Source: Rhodococcus sp. IITR03 (lineage in GTDB: Bacteria > Actinomycetota > Actinomycetes > Mycobacteriales > Mycobacteriaceae). Taken from it: DNA of 17,053 nt. How positions within the stretch are numbered: the first letter of the stretch is position 1; each line of letters starts with the position of its first letter. The stretch lies in the NCBI GenBank assembly GCA_001017865.1, contig LATQ01000605.1, positions 1 to 17,053 of the forward strand. Reading direction: 5' to 3'. The position numbers and the translations under genes are program-made. Positions 1 to 8,372 of the stretch are shown piece by piece. The notes beneath the pieces are model-generated. The model saw only the letters and a program-made list of their open reading frames with translations. It was not told the origin of the DNA and made no database searches.

Positions 1-1395
1 GCCGACGCGTACGCGGACGCCTGGAGATCGCCGAGCAACTCGACGCGTGGGACGCCGACCGCCGGGTCGACACCGCCCTCGAAGCGCTCGGCGCCGTCAC
101 CGACCGTTCGCGACCTTTGGCGGAGATGTCGGTCGGGCAGCGCTACCGTGTGCGCCTGGCCGCACTGCTCGGCGCCGAACACGATTTCCTGCTGCTCGAC
201 GAGCCGACCAACCATCTCGACGCGTCGGGACTCGACTATCTCACCGAACGCCTGCAGCAGACCCGCAGCGGCGTGATCCTCGTCAGCCACGACCGCGCCC
301 TGCTGACCGATGTCGCCACGTCGATCCTCGACCTGAACCCGAGCCGCGACGGTCGTCCGCGCCTGTACGGCGGGGGATATGCCGGCTTCCGGACGGGACG
401 CGAGGCCGAATACGCCCGCTGGGTCAGCGAATACGCCCGGGAGCAGGCCGAGCGGGCCCGGCTGGAGTCCGATCTCGAATCCGCGCAGGATCGGCTCGTC
501 ACCGGCTGGCGGCCGGAGAAGGGCACCGGCAAGCACCAGCGTGCCACCCGTGCGCCGGCGCTCGTGCAGTCGGTGCACCGCCGTCAGGAAGCGCTGGACG
601 ACCACGCGGTGGCGTACCGGTACCGCCGCTGCAGTTCTCGATGCCGGCGCTCGGTGCGGAGGCCGACGGGATCGACCCGGACACACCGTTGGTGCGCGTC
701 GAGGACGTCATGGTGCGCGGCCGGCTCGACCGTCCGGTCAGCCTGGCCGTCCTCGCCGGTTCGCGGCTCGTCATCACCGGACCCAACGGCGCCGGCAAGT
801 CGACGCTGCTCGCAGTGCTCGCCGGTGAGGTCGAACCGACGGCGGGAACCCGCGAGAGCGATTCCGTCGTGCGGATCGGGCGGCTCGCCCAGGAGTCGCC
901 GGCACCGTCGGCGGCGCGGGTACAGCAGGTCTACGACGCGCACGTCGGCGAACTGATCGTCGCCGGGCTCGTCCCCGACCAGGGAGCCGTCGAGCTCGAC
1001 GAACTCGGACTGTTCACCGAACGCGACCTCGGCAAGCGGGTCCGCGACCTGTCGATGGGCCAGCAACGACGCCTCGACCTGGCGATGGTGCTCGCCGCGC
1101 GACCGCACGTACTGCTGCTCGACGAGCCCACCAACCACCTGTCGATCACGTTGGTGGATGAGTTGACCGACGCCTGGGGGCGACCGACGCTGCGGTCGCC
1201 GTGGCCACCCACGACCGGCAGATGCGACGCGACATCGCCCACTGGCCGCACCTGGCTCTGGGCTCGCCCCGAAGGAGTGCACCCGAAAGGGACCGAAGAC
1301 ATGAGCGTCCGGGTGCCGCGGAGTTGTTCACCGCAGGGACCACCGCAGCGACGCGCGAAGTGGTCATCGGAGCGCGGAATTGCGCGCTCCGATGA
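1..1395 (+). CDS. ABC-F family ATPase, 5' truncated by window, three frameshifts
   Basis: A duplicated ABC ATPase without membrane segments, typical of ABC-F proteins, which act on the ribosome (translation factors or antibiotic-resistance proteins). The start lies upstream of the window. Domain 1 shows a signature (SVGQRYR, about 126-146), Walker B with DEPTNHLD (about 187-221) and an H-loop (VSHDRA, about 283-300). The charged linker is at about 390-600. Domain 2 shows Walker [10 protein letters not shown] (779-805), signature LSMGQQ (1049-1066), a second DEPTNHL (about 1115-1141) and an H-loop ATHDRQM near 1204. The reading frame changes at about 20, 611 and 1173. Each change is restored by adding one base to a CC, GG or CC run, giving [17 protein letters not shown] and [18 protein letters not shown]. 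After 1204 the frame stays open to 1395, inside the palindromic repeat, so the true stop may be nearer 1260-1300 with one more lost base. Family call is firm; substrate or drug class cannot be told. Confidence 0.8.
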
Positions 1396-1408
1396 CCACT
1401 TCGCGCTC
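1342..1408. repeat. REP-like palindromic repeat, copy 1
   Basis: A 67-bp element containing a perfect 24-bp inverted repeat: arms 1353-1376 and 1383-1406 around the loop GAATTG (1377-1382). It lies between the convergent ends of the ABC-F gene and vanK, so it could work as a bidirectional terminator. The same element recurs at 5633-5699 with 62 of 67 positions identical, in the same orientation. The conserved flank ACCGCAGCGAC lies outside the stem, which argues for a dispersed repeat family rather than two unrelated terminators. Confidence 0.85.
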
Positions 1409-1425
1409 TGATTCCTGGCCGTCGG

Positions 1426-2777
1426 TCAGCTCTGCGACTCTGTGGAGACGGCGGCGGGCACCGGCTCTGACGAGCGTCCGCCGAGCGTGCCGGGCGGCAG
1501 CGCGAACAGTGCCACCGCGGCGAGCACGACAACCCCGGCCACTCCGAAGTAGAGCTGTTCGGGCGTCCATCCCGCATCGAGGAGCACACCGGCCGCGGTC
1601 GGTGCGAGGATGGCACCCGCTCGGCCGATACCGATGGCGGAACCGACGCCGGTGGCCCGCACCTGCGGTCCGTAGAGGGACGGCGCGAGGGTGTACAGAC
1701 CGGCGATGCACCCGTTGATGAGTCCGCCGATCAGGATGCCGAGCGCGAACGCCAGCATCAGGGTCGAGATCGACATGATGAAGACGGTCATGGTCGCGGC
1801 GGCGGCGATGGTGAAGGTGAGCAGGACCGATCGGGTGGCCCATCGGCTGGCGAACACTCCGAAGAGCACCGACCCGACGGTGCCGCCGAGGGTGAGCATC
1901 ATGCCCGCCGTGGCGCTCTGGTCCTTCGTGAGACCGGCGGTCTCCAGCAGCGACGGCGTCCACGAGTTGACGAAGTAGAAGCCGAACATGGTGGCGAAGA
2001 AGGCCGCCCAGAGCAGCACCGTCGAACGGGTGTTGCTCCCGGAGAACAGATCCGAGATCCGTCCTGCCCGCGGTGCCGCCTTGTCACCGGAGCGGGTGAG
2101 CTCGGAGACGGGGCTCTGGCCGATGCGTCGCGCGATGCTGTTGACCCGGTCGAGATCGCCTGCGCGTCCCCGGCTGGTGAGGAAATCGAGGGATTCGGGC
2201 AGCAGGAAGACGAGGAGAGCGAGCACCAGGCCGGTGAGGCCGGCGCCGGTGACGAAGACTGCGCGCCAACCGTATTCGCTCTGCAGACCGACGGCGGCCA
2301 TACCACCGATCGTGGCACCGACGCCGTATCCGGCGGTGTAGATGCTGATGGCCAGACCACGCCAGCGGGCCGACGAGTATTCGCTCGCGATCACGGTGGT
2401 GCAGGCGAGGACGCCGCCGATGCCGAGTCCGGTGATGACCCGCCAGATGCCGAGTTCCCACGCCGATCCGCGCTCGCGGACAGGCCCATGCCGGCGGTGG
2501 CGAGCGCGACCGACATGAGGATCAGGGGCCGTCGGCCGATCCGGTCCGCCATCGGGGCGAGAGCGAGAGCACCGACGGCCATGCCGATCAGACCCGCGCT
2601 GAGCAGCACGCCGAGTTCCGATCCGCCGAGGCCGAAGTCGCTGCCGATGCTCTTGGCGGTGAACGCCAGGGCCATGACGTCGAACCCGTCGAGGATGTTC
2701 AGCACGACGCACAGGGCGACGACCATCCATTGGTAGGGATGCATCGGCGAGGCGTCGATGCGTGCGCGAAGATCCAT
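1426..2777 (-). CDS. vanK: Aromatic acid:H+ symporter (VanK-type MFS transporter), one frameshift
   Basis: Major facilitator superfamily permease of the AAHS branch (PcaK/VanK/BenK type), predicted to import vanillate or a related aromatic acid by proton symport across the cytoplasmic membrane. The start MDLRARIDASPMHPYQ at 2777 has a GAGGAAA ribosome site just upstream on the minus strand. TM1 carries the AAHS signature D30-G-F-D33, and loop 2-3 reads PMADRIGRRP (residues about 75-84). About 12 hydrophobic segments and a total of about 450 residues fit the family. The frame breaks at the CC at 2468-2469 (+ strand); adding one base restores SASAGSAWELGIWR. It is the last gene of vanA-vanB-vanK, starting 32 nt after the vanB stop. 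The substrate is assigned from its neighbours; other aromatic acids are possible. Confidence 0.82.
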
Positions 2778-2809
2778 CGTGTTTCCTCGTGGTGTGAAAT
2801 GCGCGGTGG

Positions 2810-3790
2810 TCAGGGAAGGTCGAGCGTGACGACACCCGTCGTCGATCGGGGCGACGCCGAATCGCGCACCACGCGGGACACGCAGGCGCACATCCGACGC
2901 GAGGAGCGCTTCTGCTCCTCGCTGAAGAAGACATCGCGGTGGTCGACGCGACCGTCGAGCGAGGCGACGGAGACCTCGCACAGGCCGCATTCGCCCTTGC
3001 GGCAGTCGAACATCATGTCGACACCGGCACGCCGAAGGGCGTCGAGCATCGATTCGTCGGAGCCGACGGTGGTGGTGACGTCGAGTTCGGGCACGGTGAC
3101 CGTGAACTCCTCGGCATCGAACCATCCACTGTTGCCGAAGGTCTCGTAGCGGAGATTCGGCATCGGCAGGTCGCGGTCGTGCCACCGGCGCCGCACGGCG
3201 TCCATGAGGCGGATCGGGCCGCACATGTACAGCTCGGTGCCGTGATCGACGCCGTCGACGAGCGCGGCGACGTCCAATCCCGTTCCCTCGTCGTCGATGT
3301 GGACGTCGAGACGGTCGCCGTGGAGGGCTTCGAGTTCGGACAGGAAGGCCATCGCGGAGCGACTGCGACCGACATACACGAAGCGGTAGTCGGCACCGAG
3401 GCGGCGGAGCACGGCCCCCATCGCGCGGACCGCGGTGATGCCGATGCCACCGGCGAGCAGGACATATCGCGGTGCGCCGACCCGCAGCGGGAAGTTCTGG
3501 AGAGGCTCGGTGATCTCGAGTTCGTCGCCGGGGCGCAGCGAGTGCATGTACTCGGAACCACCGCGCGAGGTGGGGGAGCGGTGGACGCCGAGTGTGAGGC
3601 GACCGTCCGGACCACCCGCGGCGAGGGAGTACGAACGCGTGTCGCCCGAGGGGAGACGCACGTCGATGTGGGCGCCGGGTTCGACGCGGTGGGCGGTGTC
3701 GGCCGCGAGGGTGATCTCGGCGATCGAATCGGCGGCCCGCTCGGCACTCACGACTCGGGCTCGCTGCCAACGGATCTGGTTGTTGCTCAT
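2810..3790 (-). CDS. vanB: Vanillate O-demethylase reductase subunit
   Basis: Phthalate-dioxygenase-reductase type electron transfer protein that takes electrons from NADH via FMN to a [2Fe-2S] centre and hands them to the VanA oxygenase in the cytoplasm. Intact, 326 residues, the usual length. The flavin motif RSYS is at residues 52-55, the nucleotide-binding GGIGIT at 114-119 and CGP at 190-192. The C-terminal plant-type ferredoxin domain has C263-x4-C268-x2-C271 and, 29 residues later, C301. The start at 3790 follows the vanA stop with one intervening base and has a GGGAG ribosome site within the end of vanA, so the two subunits are probably translationally coupled. The reductase class is certain; the vanillate assignment rests on VanA, VanK and VanR alongside. 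Confidence 0.9.
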   Translation of the reverse strand: MSNNQIRWQRARVVSAERAADSIAEITLAADTAHRVEPGAHIDVRLPSGDTRSYSLAAGGPDGRLTLGVHRSPTSRGGSEYMHSLRPGDELEITEPLQNFPLRVGAPRYVLLAGGIGITAVRAMGAVLRRLGADYRFVYVGRSRSAMAFLSELEALHGDRLDVHIDDEGTGLDVAALVDGVDHGTELYMCGPIRLMDAVRRRWHDRDLPMPNLRYETFGNSGWFDAEEFTVTVPELDVTTTVGSDESMLDALRRAGVDMMFDCRKGECGLCEVSVASLDGRVDHRDVFFSEEQKRSSRRMCACVSRVVRDSASPRSTTGVVTLDLP

Positions 3791-3791
3791 G

Positions 3792-4906
3792 TCAGTGGGC
3801 TCCCTCGGGAACGGCGGTGGTCGAGGTGAGGTTCCGCTCCGCTTCGACCATGCGCTGGATCAGGCGTCGCACCCACATACCGCCGGCGTCGATGTTGAGG
3901 TTGTAGAACTCGTGATCCGGGTTCGCCTCGATGGCCTTCTGCTGCGCGGTGATCATCGCCTCGTCCTCACCGAACACGCCGTGCACACCGTCGCGCAGCT
4001 GCGTGGTGATGAGCTGGCTGTCGAGACGGTAGTTGCGCATGAACGCCCAGAAATACAGGGCAGTGCGCTCGTCGACGGGCGAGATCGTGTTCATGACGAA
4101 GCCGTTGACGCCCTGGCTGCGGTCGCCTCGGGGGCACCGGTTCCGGCCTTGGCCACACCGACATCGATGCGGATCGTGGACGGTGCCTGGAACTCGATGA
4201 TCTGCCAGCGGTCGACCTTGCCCTCGAAGCCGGGGAACTTGTCGCGCATGTTCTTCAGCCAGAACGGCGGTGCGTCGATGTCGTGCATCCAGCGGGTGAC
4301 CGTGACGGTGCGGTCGTCGTGGGTGACGACGAAGTCGGACTCGCTCAGTTCGTCCTGGCCGATGGACGACGAGTGTACGAACTCCTCGTGGGTGAGGTCC
4401 ATGAGGTTGTCGAGGACGAGCTGGTAGTTGGCCTGCACGTCGATCGTGCGTCCGTCGCCCGCCCAGTCGGGGGAGTCCATCTGGAACATGTCCGGGACGA
4501 GATCGGGATCGGCCTGCGTCGGATCGCCCGGCCAGACCCACACGAAGCGGTGCCGCTCGACGACGGGATAGGACGCCACCATCGCGGACGGATTGATCGT
4601 CTGCTGGGCGGGCATGTGCGTGCAGCGACCTGCGGAGTTGTACTGCAGACCGTGGTAGGGGCACTGGATGCCCTCGCTACCGATGAGCTTGCCCATCGAC
4701 AGTGGCGCCAGGCGGTGCCAGCAGGCGTCGGCGAGGGCGACGGGACGGCCTTCTTCGGTGCGGTAGAGGGCCATCGGCTTGCCGGCGATGGTGCGGGCGA
4801 GGATCTCGCGGCGACCCACCTCGTGATCCCAGGCGACGACGTACCAGGCGTCGAGCGGGTAGGCCATGTTCTTCGCGGTCGCCCCGGTGGGGCCGAGATC
4901 GGTCAT
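3792..4906 (-). CDS. vanA: Vanillate O-demethylase oxygenase subunit (Rieske), one frameshift
   Basis: Rieske non-haem iron oxygenase that removes the methoxy methyl group of vanillate as formaldehyde, giving protocatechuate. The Rieske site is C62-x-H64 and C82-x2-H85; the catalytic iron motif is DLTHEEFVH with D170, H173 and H178. APPFW, the MRNYRL region and LNIDAGGMWVRR near the C terminus match VanA proteins such as that of Pseudomonas as I recall them. The start MTDLGPTG at 4906 is chosen because GGAGG lies 8 nt upstream (+ strand 4914-4918); an in-frame ATG at 4924 lacks this. The frame breaks at the CC at 4126-4127 (+ strand); one added base gives GAPEGDRSQGVNGFV and a protein of about 371 residues. 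First gene of vanABK, presumably repressed by the divergent VanR. Another methoxybenzoate demethylase is the main alternative. Confidence 0.88.
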
Positions 4907-4936
4907 GTCGGATCCTCCGAACACTGAAGGTGAAAT

Positions 4937-4956
4937 AACTATCTACATAGATAGTT
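4937..4956. promoter_or_regulatory. Putative VanR operator 1 (vanA-proximal)
   Basis: AACTATCT-ACAT-AGATAGTT: a perfect 8-bp inverted repeat with a 4-bp spacer. It lies 31 bp upstream of the vanA start and would overlap its core promoter. The general layout, AACTA-type arms separated by 4 bp, resembles the VanR site I recall from Corynebacterium glutamicum vanABK. Seen directly as a palindrome; binding by VanR is inferred. Confidence 0.75.
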
Positions 4957-4972
4957 GGTGAGCTGGAGCACA

Positions 4973-4992
4973 GACTATCTATCGATATAGTT
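4973..4992. promoter_or_regulatory. Putative VanR operator 2 (vanR-proximal)
   Basis: GACTATCT-ATCG-ATATAGTT: the same layout as operator 1 with imperfect arms (6 of 7 core positions pair). Its centre lies 36 bp from that of operator 1 and 43 bp upstream of the vanR start. A second, weaker site on the regulator's side fits autoregulation or cooperative repression. Confidence 0.7.
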
Positions 4993-5035
4993 ATTCGCAA
5001 GGGTGGAATACTCGCCCGGGGAAAGGTGGTGGTCC

Positions 5036-5622
5036 ATGAGCCTGCGATACGCGCTGCTCGCATTGCTCACCGCCGAGCCTCTGACCGGCTACGACGCGGC
5101 GAAACGGTTCGGCGGGTCGGTCGGGCACGTCTGGCATGCACCCGACTCGCAGATCTACCCCGAACTACGCCGGATGGAGCGCGAGGGCCTCGTCGAGGGC
5201 GAACAGGTGCGCTGGGGTCCCAACAGCACCAAGACCCGGTACTCGATCACCGAGGAGGCATCCGGGCCTTCCGCGAGTGGATGTCCACCCCGCTGGACTA
5301 CGCCCCGGTGCGCGACGCCGCCCACATGCGCGCGGCCTACTTCGAATGGGCCGACCCGCGCAGTGCTCGCGAGTGCCTGCAACGGCACATCGACCACTAC
5401 ACCGAACAGATCGCCCAGTGGACCACGGTGCGCGACGCGATCCTCGACCTCAGCAACGCGACCATCGCGAGACGCGTGCAGAAGTATCCGGCCGAGGACC
5501 ACGAGCGGATCATCGCGTTCAAGGCGTTCGCGTACGACGGTCTCATCGGCCGGGGCGAGGCCGAGATCGCGTGGGCACGCCAGGGCCTCGAACTCCTCGA
5601 CAAGCTGTCGCCGCGTAACTGA
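5036..5622 (+). CDS. vanR: PadR-family repressor VanR, one frameshift
   Basis: PadR-type transcription regulator, about 195 residues after repair. The N-terminal winged helix runs over residues 1-75, with LTGYDAAKRFGGSVGHVWHA and QIYPELRRMEREGLV as the recognition region, then a wing (VRWGPNSTKTRYSITEEG). The C-terminal half, with ECLQRHIDHYTEQIAQWTTV, is the helical dimerisation and effector domain of longer PadR proteins. The frame breaks at GG 5257-5258; one extra G gives EEGIRAFREWMSTPLDYAP. ATG 5036 is chosen over the upstream GTG at 5003 because the protein starts directly with the conserved MSLRYALLALL. By analogy with corynebacterial VanR it would repress vanABK and release DNA when vanillate is present. 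The ligand is inferred from the neighbours. Confidence 0.85.
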
Positions 5623-5632
5623 GTCGCCCGGG

Positions 5633-5699
5633 ACCGCAGCGACGCGCGAACTGGTCAGCGGAGCGCGGAATTGCGCGCACCGATGACCGTTTCGCGCTC
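5633..5699. repeat. REP-like palindromic repeat, copy 2
   Basis: Second copy of the 67-bp element at 1342-1408, same orientation, differing at five positions. Arms 5644-5667 and 5674-5697 pair at 20 of 24 positions around the identical loop GAATTG (5668-5673). It lies 10 nt after the vanR stop and 17 nt before the end of the convergent lysR gene, so like copy 1 it sits at a convergent gene junction. The less perfect stem suggests this copy has drifted. Confidence 0.82.
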
Positions 5700-5716
5700 C
5701 GACGTCGGTGGTCTGA

Positions 5717-6613
5717 TCACGGCGTGCTGTCCGTCGGCGGCACGATCGAATGCGCGAGCGCCCGCATGAGGAACTCGAGTTCGGGATTGGGCGTCGCGTT
5801 GCTCCGCACCACCCCGCACACCGGCACCTGCAGCCGGTGGTGGATCTCGCGCATGAATTTCAGCCCCTTGCGGGGTGTGTCGGCCGCGGTGCCGGCGTAG
5901 AGCACGGTCCACGCCCTCGGGTTGGTGAGCACCTCGAGAGTCGCGGTGTGGTCGCTCGCGATCGGAGGCCCGAGGCGCACGCGACGACCGACCTCGACGA
6001 AGGCGTCCTCGACCACGCGGTGCAACAACACCTGGTTGCCGCGCGGCGGCAGCAGCAGCGGGTAGTGGGCGAGGTCGCCGAGATCGACGGTGGAGAAAGC
6101 CGACAGCGGGTGCTCGCTCGACGTGACGATGACGAGCTCTTCGATGCCGAGACGGATCGTCTCGAGCCCCGGGCGGTCGACGTCGCCGCGGATGAGCGCG
6201 AGATCGGCATCCCCGGACGCGACGGCGTTGACGCGGTCGGTGAAGTCCTTGATGACGAACTCCACGTCGATCTTGGGGTGACGCTCGCGGACGCTCGAGA
6301 TGGCGTCGAGGCTCTGCGACGCGAAGCTCATGTTCGCCGTGATGCGGATGCTCTCCCGCGGTTCGTGGCCCACTTCCAGGGCCTTCGCTTCGAGACTGAG
6401 CACTTCGGCGGCGATCGGCATCAGGCGTTGGCCGGCCGAGGTGAGCTTGACCGAGCGGGTCGTACGGTCGAACAGGGTGGTGCCCAGTTCGTGCTCGAGC
6501 TTCGCGATCTGATGGCTGATCGCCGACTGCGAGATGAAGCAGCGCTGGGCAGCACGGGAGAAGCTGCCCTCCTCGCCGACGGCGAAGAAGTAGCGCAACT
6601 GACGGAAATCCAT
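5717..6613 (-). CDS. LysR-family transcriptional regulator
   Basis: Intact LTTR of 298 residues. The N-terminal helix-turn-helix (residues about 1-60) contains the hallmark SFSRAAQRCFISQSAISHQI followed by LEHELGTTLFDR. Residues about 90-290 form the periplasmic-binding-protein-like effector domain. The start at 6613 has a strong GGGAGGAG ribosome site 5 nt upstream on the minus strand. It diverges from ndh with about 150 bp between the starts; LTTRs often control the divergent gene, but NDH-2 is a housekeeping enzyme, so a distant target is equally possible. Effector unknown. It converges on vanR, so it is not part of the van transcription unit. Confidence 0.92.
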   Translation of the reverse strand: MDFRQLRYFFAVGEEGSFSRAAQRCFISQSAISHQIAKLEHELGTTLFDRTTRSVKLTSAGQRLMPIAAEVLSLEAKALEVGHEPRESIRITANMSFASQSLDAISSVRERHPKIDVEFVIKDFTDRVNAVASGDADLALIRGDVDRPGLETIRLGIEELVIVTSSEHPLSAFSTVDLGDLAHYPLLLPPRGNQVLLHRVVEDAFVEVGRRVRLGPPIASDHTATLEVLTNPRAWTVLYAGTAADTPRKGLKFMREIHHRLQVPVCGVVRSNATPNPELEFLMRALAHSIVPPTDSTP

Positions 6614-6765
6614 GTCTCCTCCCGGGAACGTGTCATCTGGATTTATGAGCGAAACAGATAACAGTTTTTCGAATATCCCAGGTTAGTGGAGACCGAGGGT
6701 CCTTCGTACCTACTTGGGAGTCATACATCAACGGAGATGACAAGTACGTGGAGGTTTACGACAGC
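6614..6765. promoter_or_regulatory. lysR-ndh divergent intergenic region
   Basis: About 150 bp holding the promoters of both genes. A weak LTTR-like dyad, GATA-N13-TATC (6657-6677), lies in an AT-rich patch 44 bp upstream of lysR. No convincing -35/-10 hexamers stand out. Low-confidence site call; the divergent arrangement itself is certain. Confidence 0.35.
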
Positions 6766-8136
6766 ATGGACGATGCGGACACAGTGACCCTGGTCGATCG
6801 GACAGATGTAGTCATCGTGGGTTCCGGCTTCGGAGCATTGGCCACCGCCAAGAAGCTCGCCAAGGCCGGCACGCCCTTCGTTCTCATCTCGGAGACCACC
6901 GAGCATCTTTTCCAGCCTCTGCTCTACCAGGTTGCGACCGGTGTCCTCTCGCCCGGTGAGATCGCCCCCTCCGTGCGTGCGATCCTGGCCGAGTACCCCA
7001 ATGCCGACGTCCGCCTGGGCCGCGTCGTGGACGTGCTCCCCGAGGAGAACACGGTCGTCTACGAGGCCGGCGGCCAGCGTCTCCGCCTCGGCTTCAAGTA
7101 CCTCGTCGCCGCGACCGGCGCGCGCCAGGCGTATTTCGGACGCGACGAGTTCGCGGACCTGACGTACGCGCTGAAGACGGTCGAGGACGCCGAGAAGCTG
7201 CGTCGCCAGATCGTGCGCTGCTTCGAGGAAGCACACGTCACCACCGATGCGGAGCGTCGGAAGAATCTTCTCAGCTTCATCGTCGTGGGTGCCGGCCCGA
7301 CGGGCGTCGAACTCGCGGGACAGATCAAGGAACTCGCGCAGCGCTACTTCGCCGAGAACATCGGCAACATCCGCGCCGACGACGTCACCGTCACGCTCGT
7401 CGAGGGCGCCGACAAGGTGCTGCCCCCGTTCGGCGGCAAGCTCAGCGAGTACTCCAAGGAGTCGCTCGAGAAGAGCGGCGTCGACGTCGTCCTCGGGACG
7501 ATGGTCACCGACATCGACGAGCACGGTGCCATGCTCACCACGCCCACGACCGAGGAGACCCGCCGCCTCACCGCGGAGACCATCATCTGGTCGGCCGGAA
7601 TCCAGGCCAACGACTTCGCCGACGTGCTCGCCGAGCGCACCGGCTGCGAGACGGTCCGCGGCGGACGCCTGCTCGTCGACCCCGACTTCACCGTCGGCCG
7701 CAGCGACAACATCTTCGCCATCGGCGACATGGTCACCCTCGACAACCTGCCGGCGCAGTCGCCGTTCGCCATGCAGGGTGGCCGCCACGTCGCGAAGATG
7801 ATCACCGGCAAGGTCGCGATGGGCACCCCGTTCCAGTACAAGGACAAGGGCAGCATGGCGATCATCAACCGGTTCCGCGCCATCACGCGGGTCGGGAAGA
7901 TCGAGCTCACCGGCTTCATCGCCTGGGTGCTGTGGCTCGCCGTCCACCTCGTCTACCTGGTCGGATTCCGCAACCGGTACATCGCGGTCATGTCCTGGTG
8001 CGGTTCCTTCCTCGGACACCGTCGCCCGCACTTCTACTACGCGCAGGACACCGTCCCGGTGCCCGCTGTGGAGAAGGAGTCGGCAGCGAAGGACGAGCCG
8101 GAGAGCGACAAGGAACCCGTGCGGACGTCCGCATAA
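6766..8136 (+). CDS. ndh: Type II NADH:quinone dehydrogenase (NDH-2)
   Basis: Single-subunit, non-proton-pumping NADH:menaquinone oxidoreductase on the inner face of the membrane. The FAD-binding motif VVIVGSGFGALATAKKL is at residues 15-31 and the NADH-binding VVGAGPTGVELAGQI in the middle. FAIGDM is the second FAD contact. HLFQPLLYQVATG and the C-terminal amphipathic or membrane-anchor segment (TGFIAWVLWLAVHLVYLVGF) match mycobacterial Ndh. Intact, about 456 residues. ATG 6766 is preferred because GGAGG lies 11 nt upstream (6750-6754); an in-frame GTG at 6748 with GGAG upstream would add six residues. Monocistronic: the terminator at 8148 follows directly. Confidence 0.93.
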   Translation: MDDADTVTLVDRTDVVIVGSGFGALATAKKLAKAGTPFVLISETTEHLFQPLLYQVATGVLSPGEIAPSVRAILAEYPNADVRLGRVVDVLPEENTVVYEAGGQRLRLGFKYLVAATGARQAYFGRDEFADLTYALKTVEDAEKLRRQIVRCFEEAHVTTDAERRKNLLSFIVVGAGPTGVELAGQIKELAQRYFAENIGNIRADDVTVTLVEGADKVLPPFGGKLSEYSKESLEKSGVDVVLGTMVTDIDEHGAMLTTPTTEETRRLTAETIIWSAGIQANDFADVLAERTGCETVRGGRLLVDPDFTVGRSDNIFAIGDMVTLDNLPAQSPFAMQGGRHVAKMITGKVAMGTPFQYKDKGSMAIINRFRAITRVGKIELTGFIAWVLWLAVHLVYLVGFRNRYIAVMSWCGSFLGHRRPHFYYAQDTVPVPAVEKESAAKDEPESDKEPVRTSA

Positions 8137-8147
8137 CTACAGACCCC

Positions 8148-8181
8148 CGAAAGGCTCCGACCGCCCGGTCGGGGCCTTTCG
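8148..8181 (+). terminator. Hairpin terminator of ndh
   Basis: Arms 8148-8163 and 8166-8181 form a 16-bp stem with a single G-U pair and a very tight loop, 11 nt after the ndh stop. The downstream GTCGTTCG is only weakly T-rich, common for actinobacterial terminators. Confidence 0.75.
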
Positions 8182-8372
8182 TCGTTCGCGCGCCGAACCG
8201 GGATCGACGCGGCATGTTGCGGTAGCGAGTCCCGATTCACCGCGCGCACTGCTGCGACCGGCGGGTGAAAGCCGGGGTGATTTCCGGGATGTCCTGCAAG
8301 CCAGAGACGTTCGAGTGGTGTAGATCCGCCGACCTGCGGCTAGCGTGTGCAGCGCATCCCGAGGAGTGACCC
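8182..8372. promoter_or_regulatory. Intergenic region upstream of the carrier-protein operon
   Basis: About 190 bp between the ndh terminator and acpS with no supported gene. It must hold the promoter of the six-gene operon. The only feature I trust is the ribosome site GAGGAG (8361-8366), 6 nt before the acpS ATG. A TAGCGT at 8341-8346 has the TANNNT form of a -10 box but lacks a clear -35. Confidence 0.4.

Larger units (their letters stand above)
4907..5035. promoter_or_regulatory. Divergent vanA / vanR control region
   Basis: The 129-bp intergenic space between the divergent vanA and vanR starts. It is far richer in A and T than its surroundings and carries both operator-like palindromes. 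Outer arms are also related: AATAACTATCT at 4934-4944 and ATATAGTTATT at 4985-4995 are reverse complements at 10 of 11 positions, so the whole segment is roughly symmetric. I see no certain -35/-10 pair; the vanA -10 element is probably embedded in the AT-rich first palindrome. A GGAAAGGTGG ribosome site precedes the vanR ATG. Confidence 0.7.

Noticed and set aside
1..1395. ABC-F gene as a true pseudogene
   Set aside because: All motifs are intact and all three breaks are one-base losses in short runs, the same pattern as in many other genes here.
1342..1408. CRISPR repeat or insertion sequence end
   Set aside because: Only two copies 4.3 kb apart, no regular spacers, no transposase gene in the window.
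2939..3829. 296-codon plus-strand frame opposite vanB, and similar antisense frames such as 6721-8031, 9229-10227 and 10206-11123
   Set aside because: They are antisense shadows of well-supported genes, low in complexity, with no recognisable domain; a common effect of high GC.
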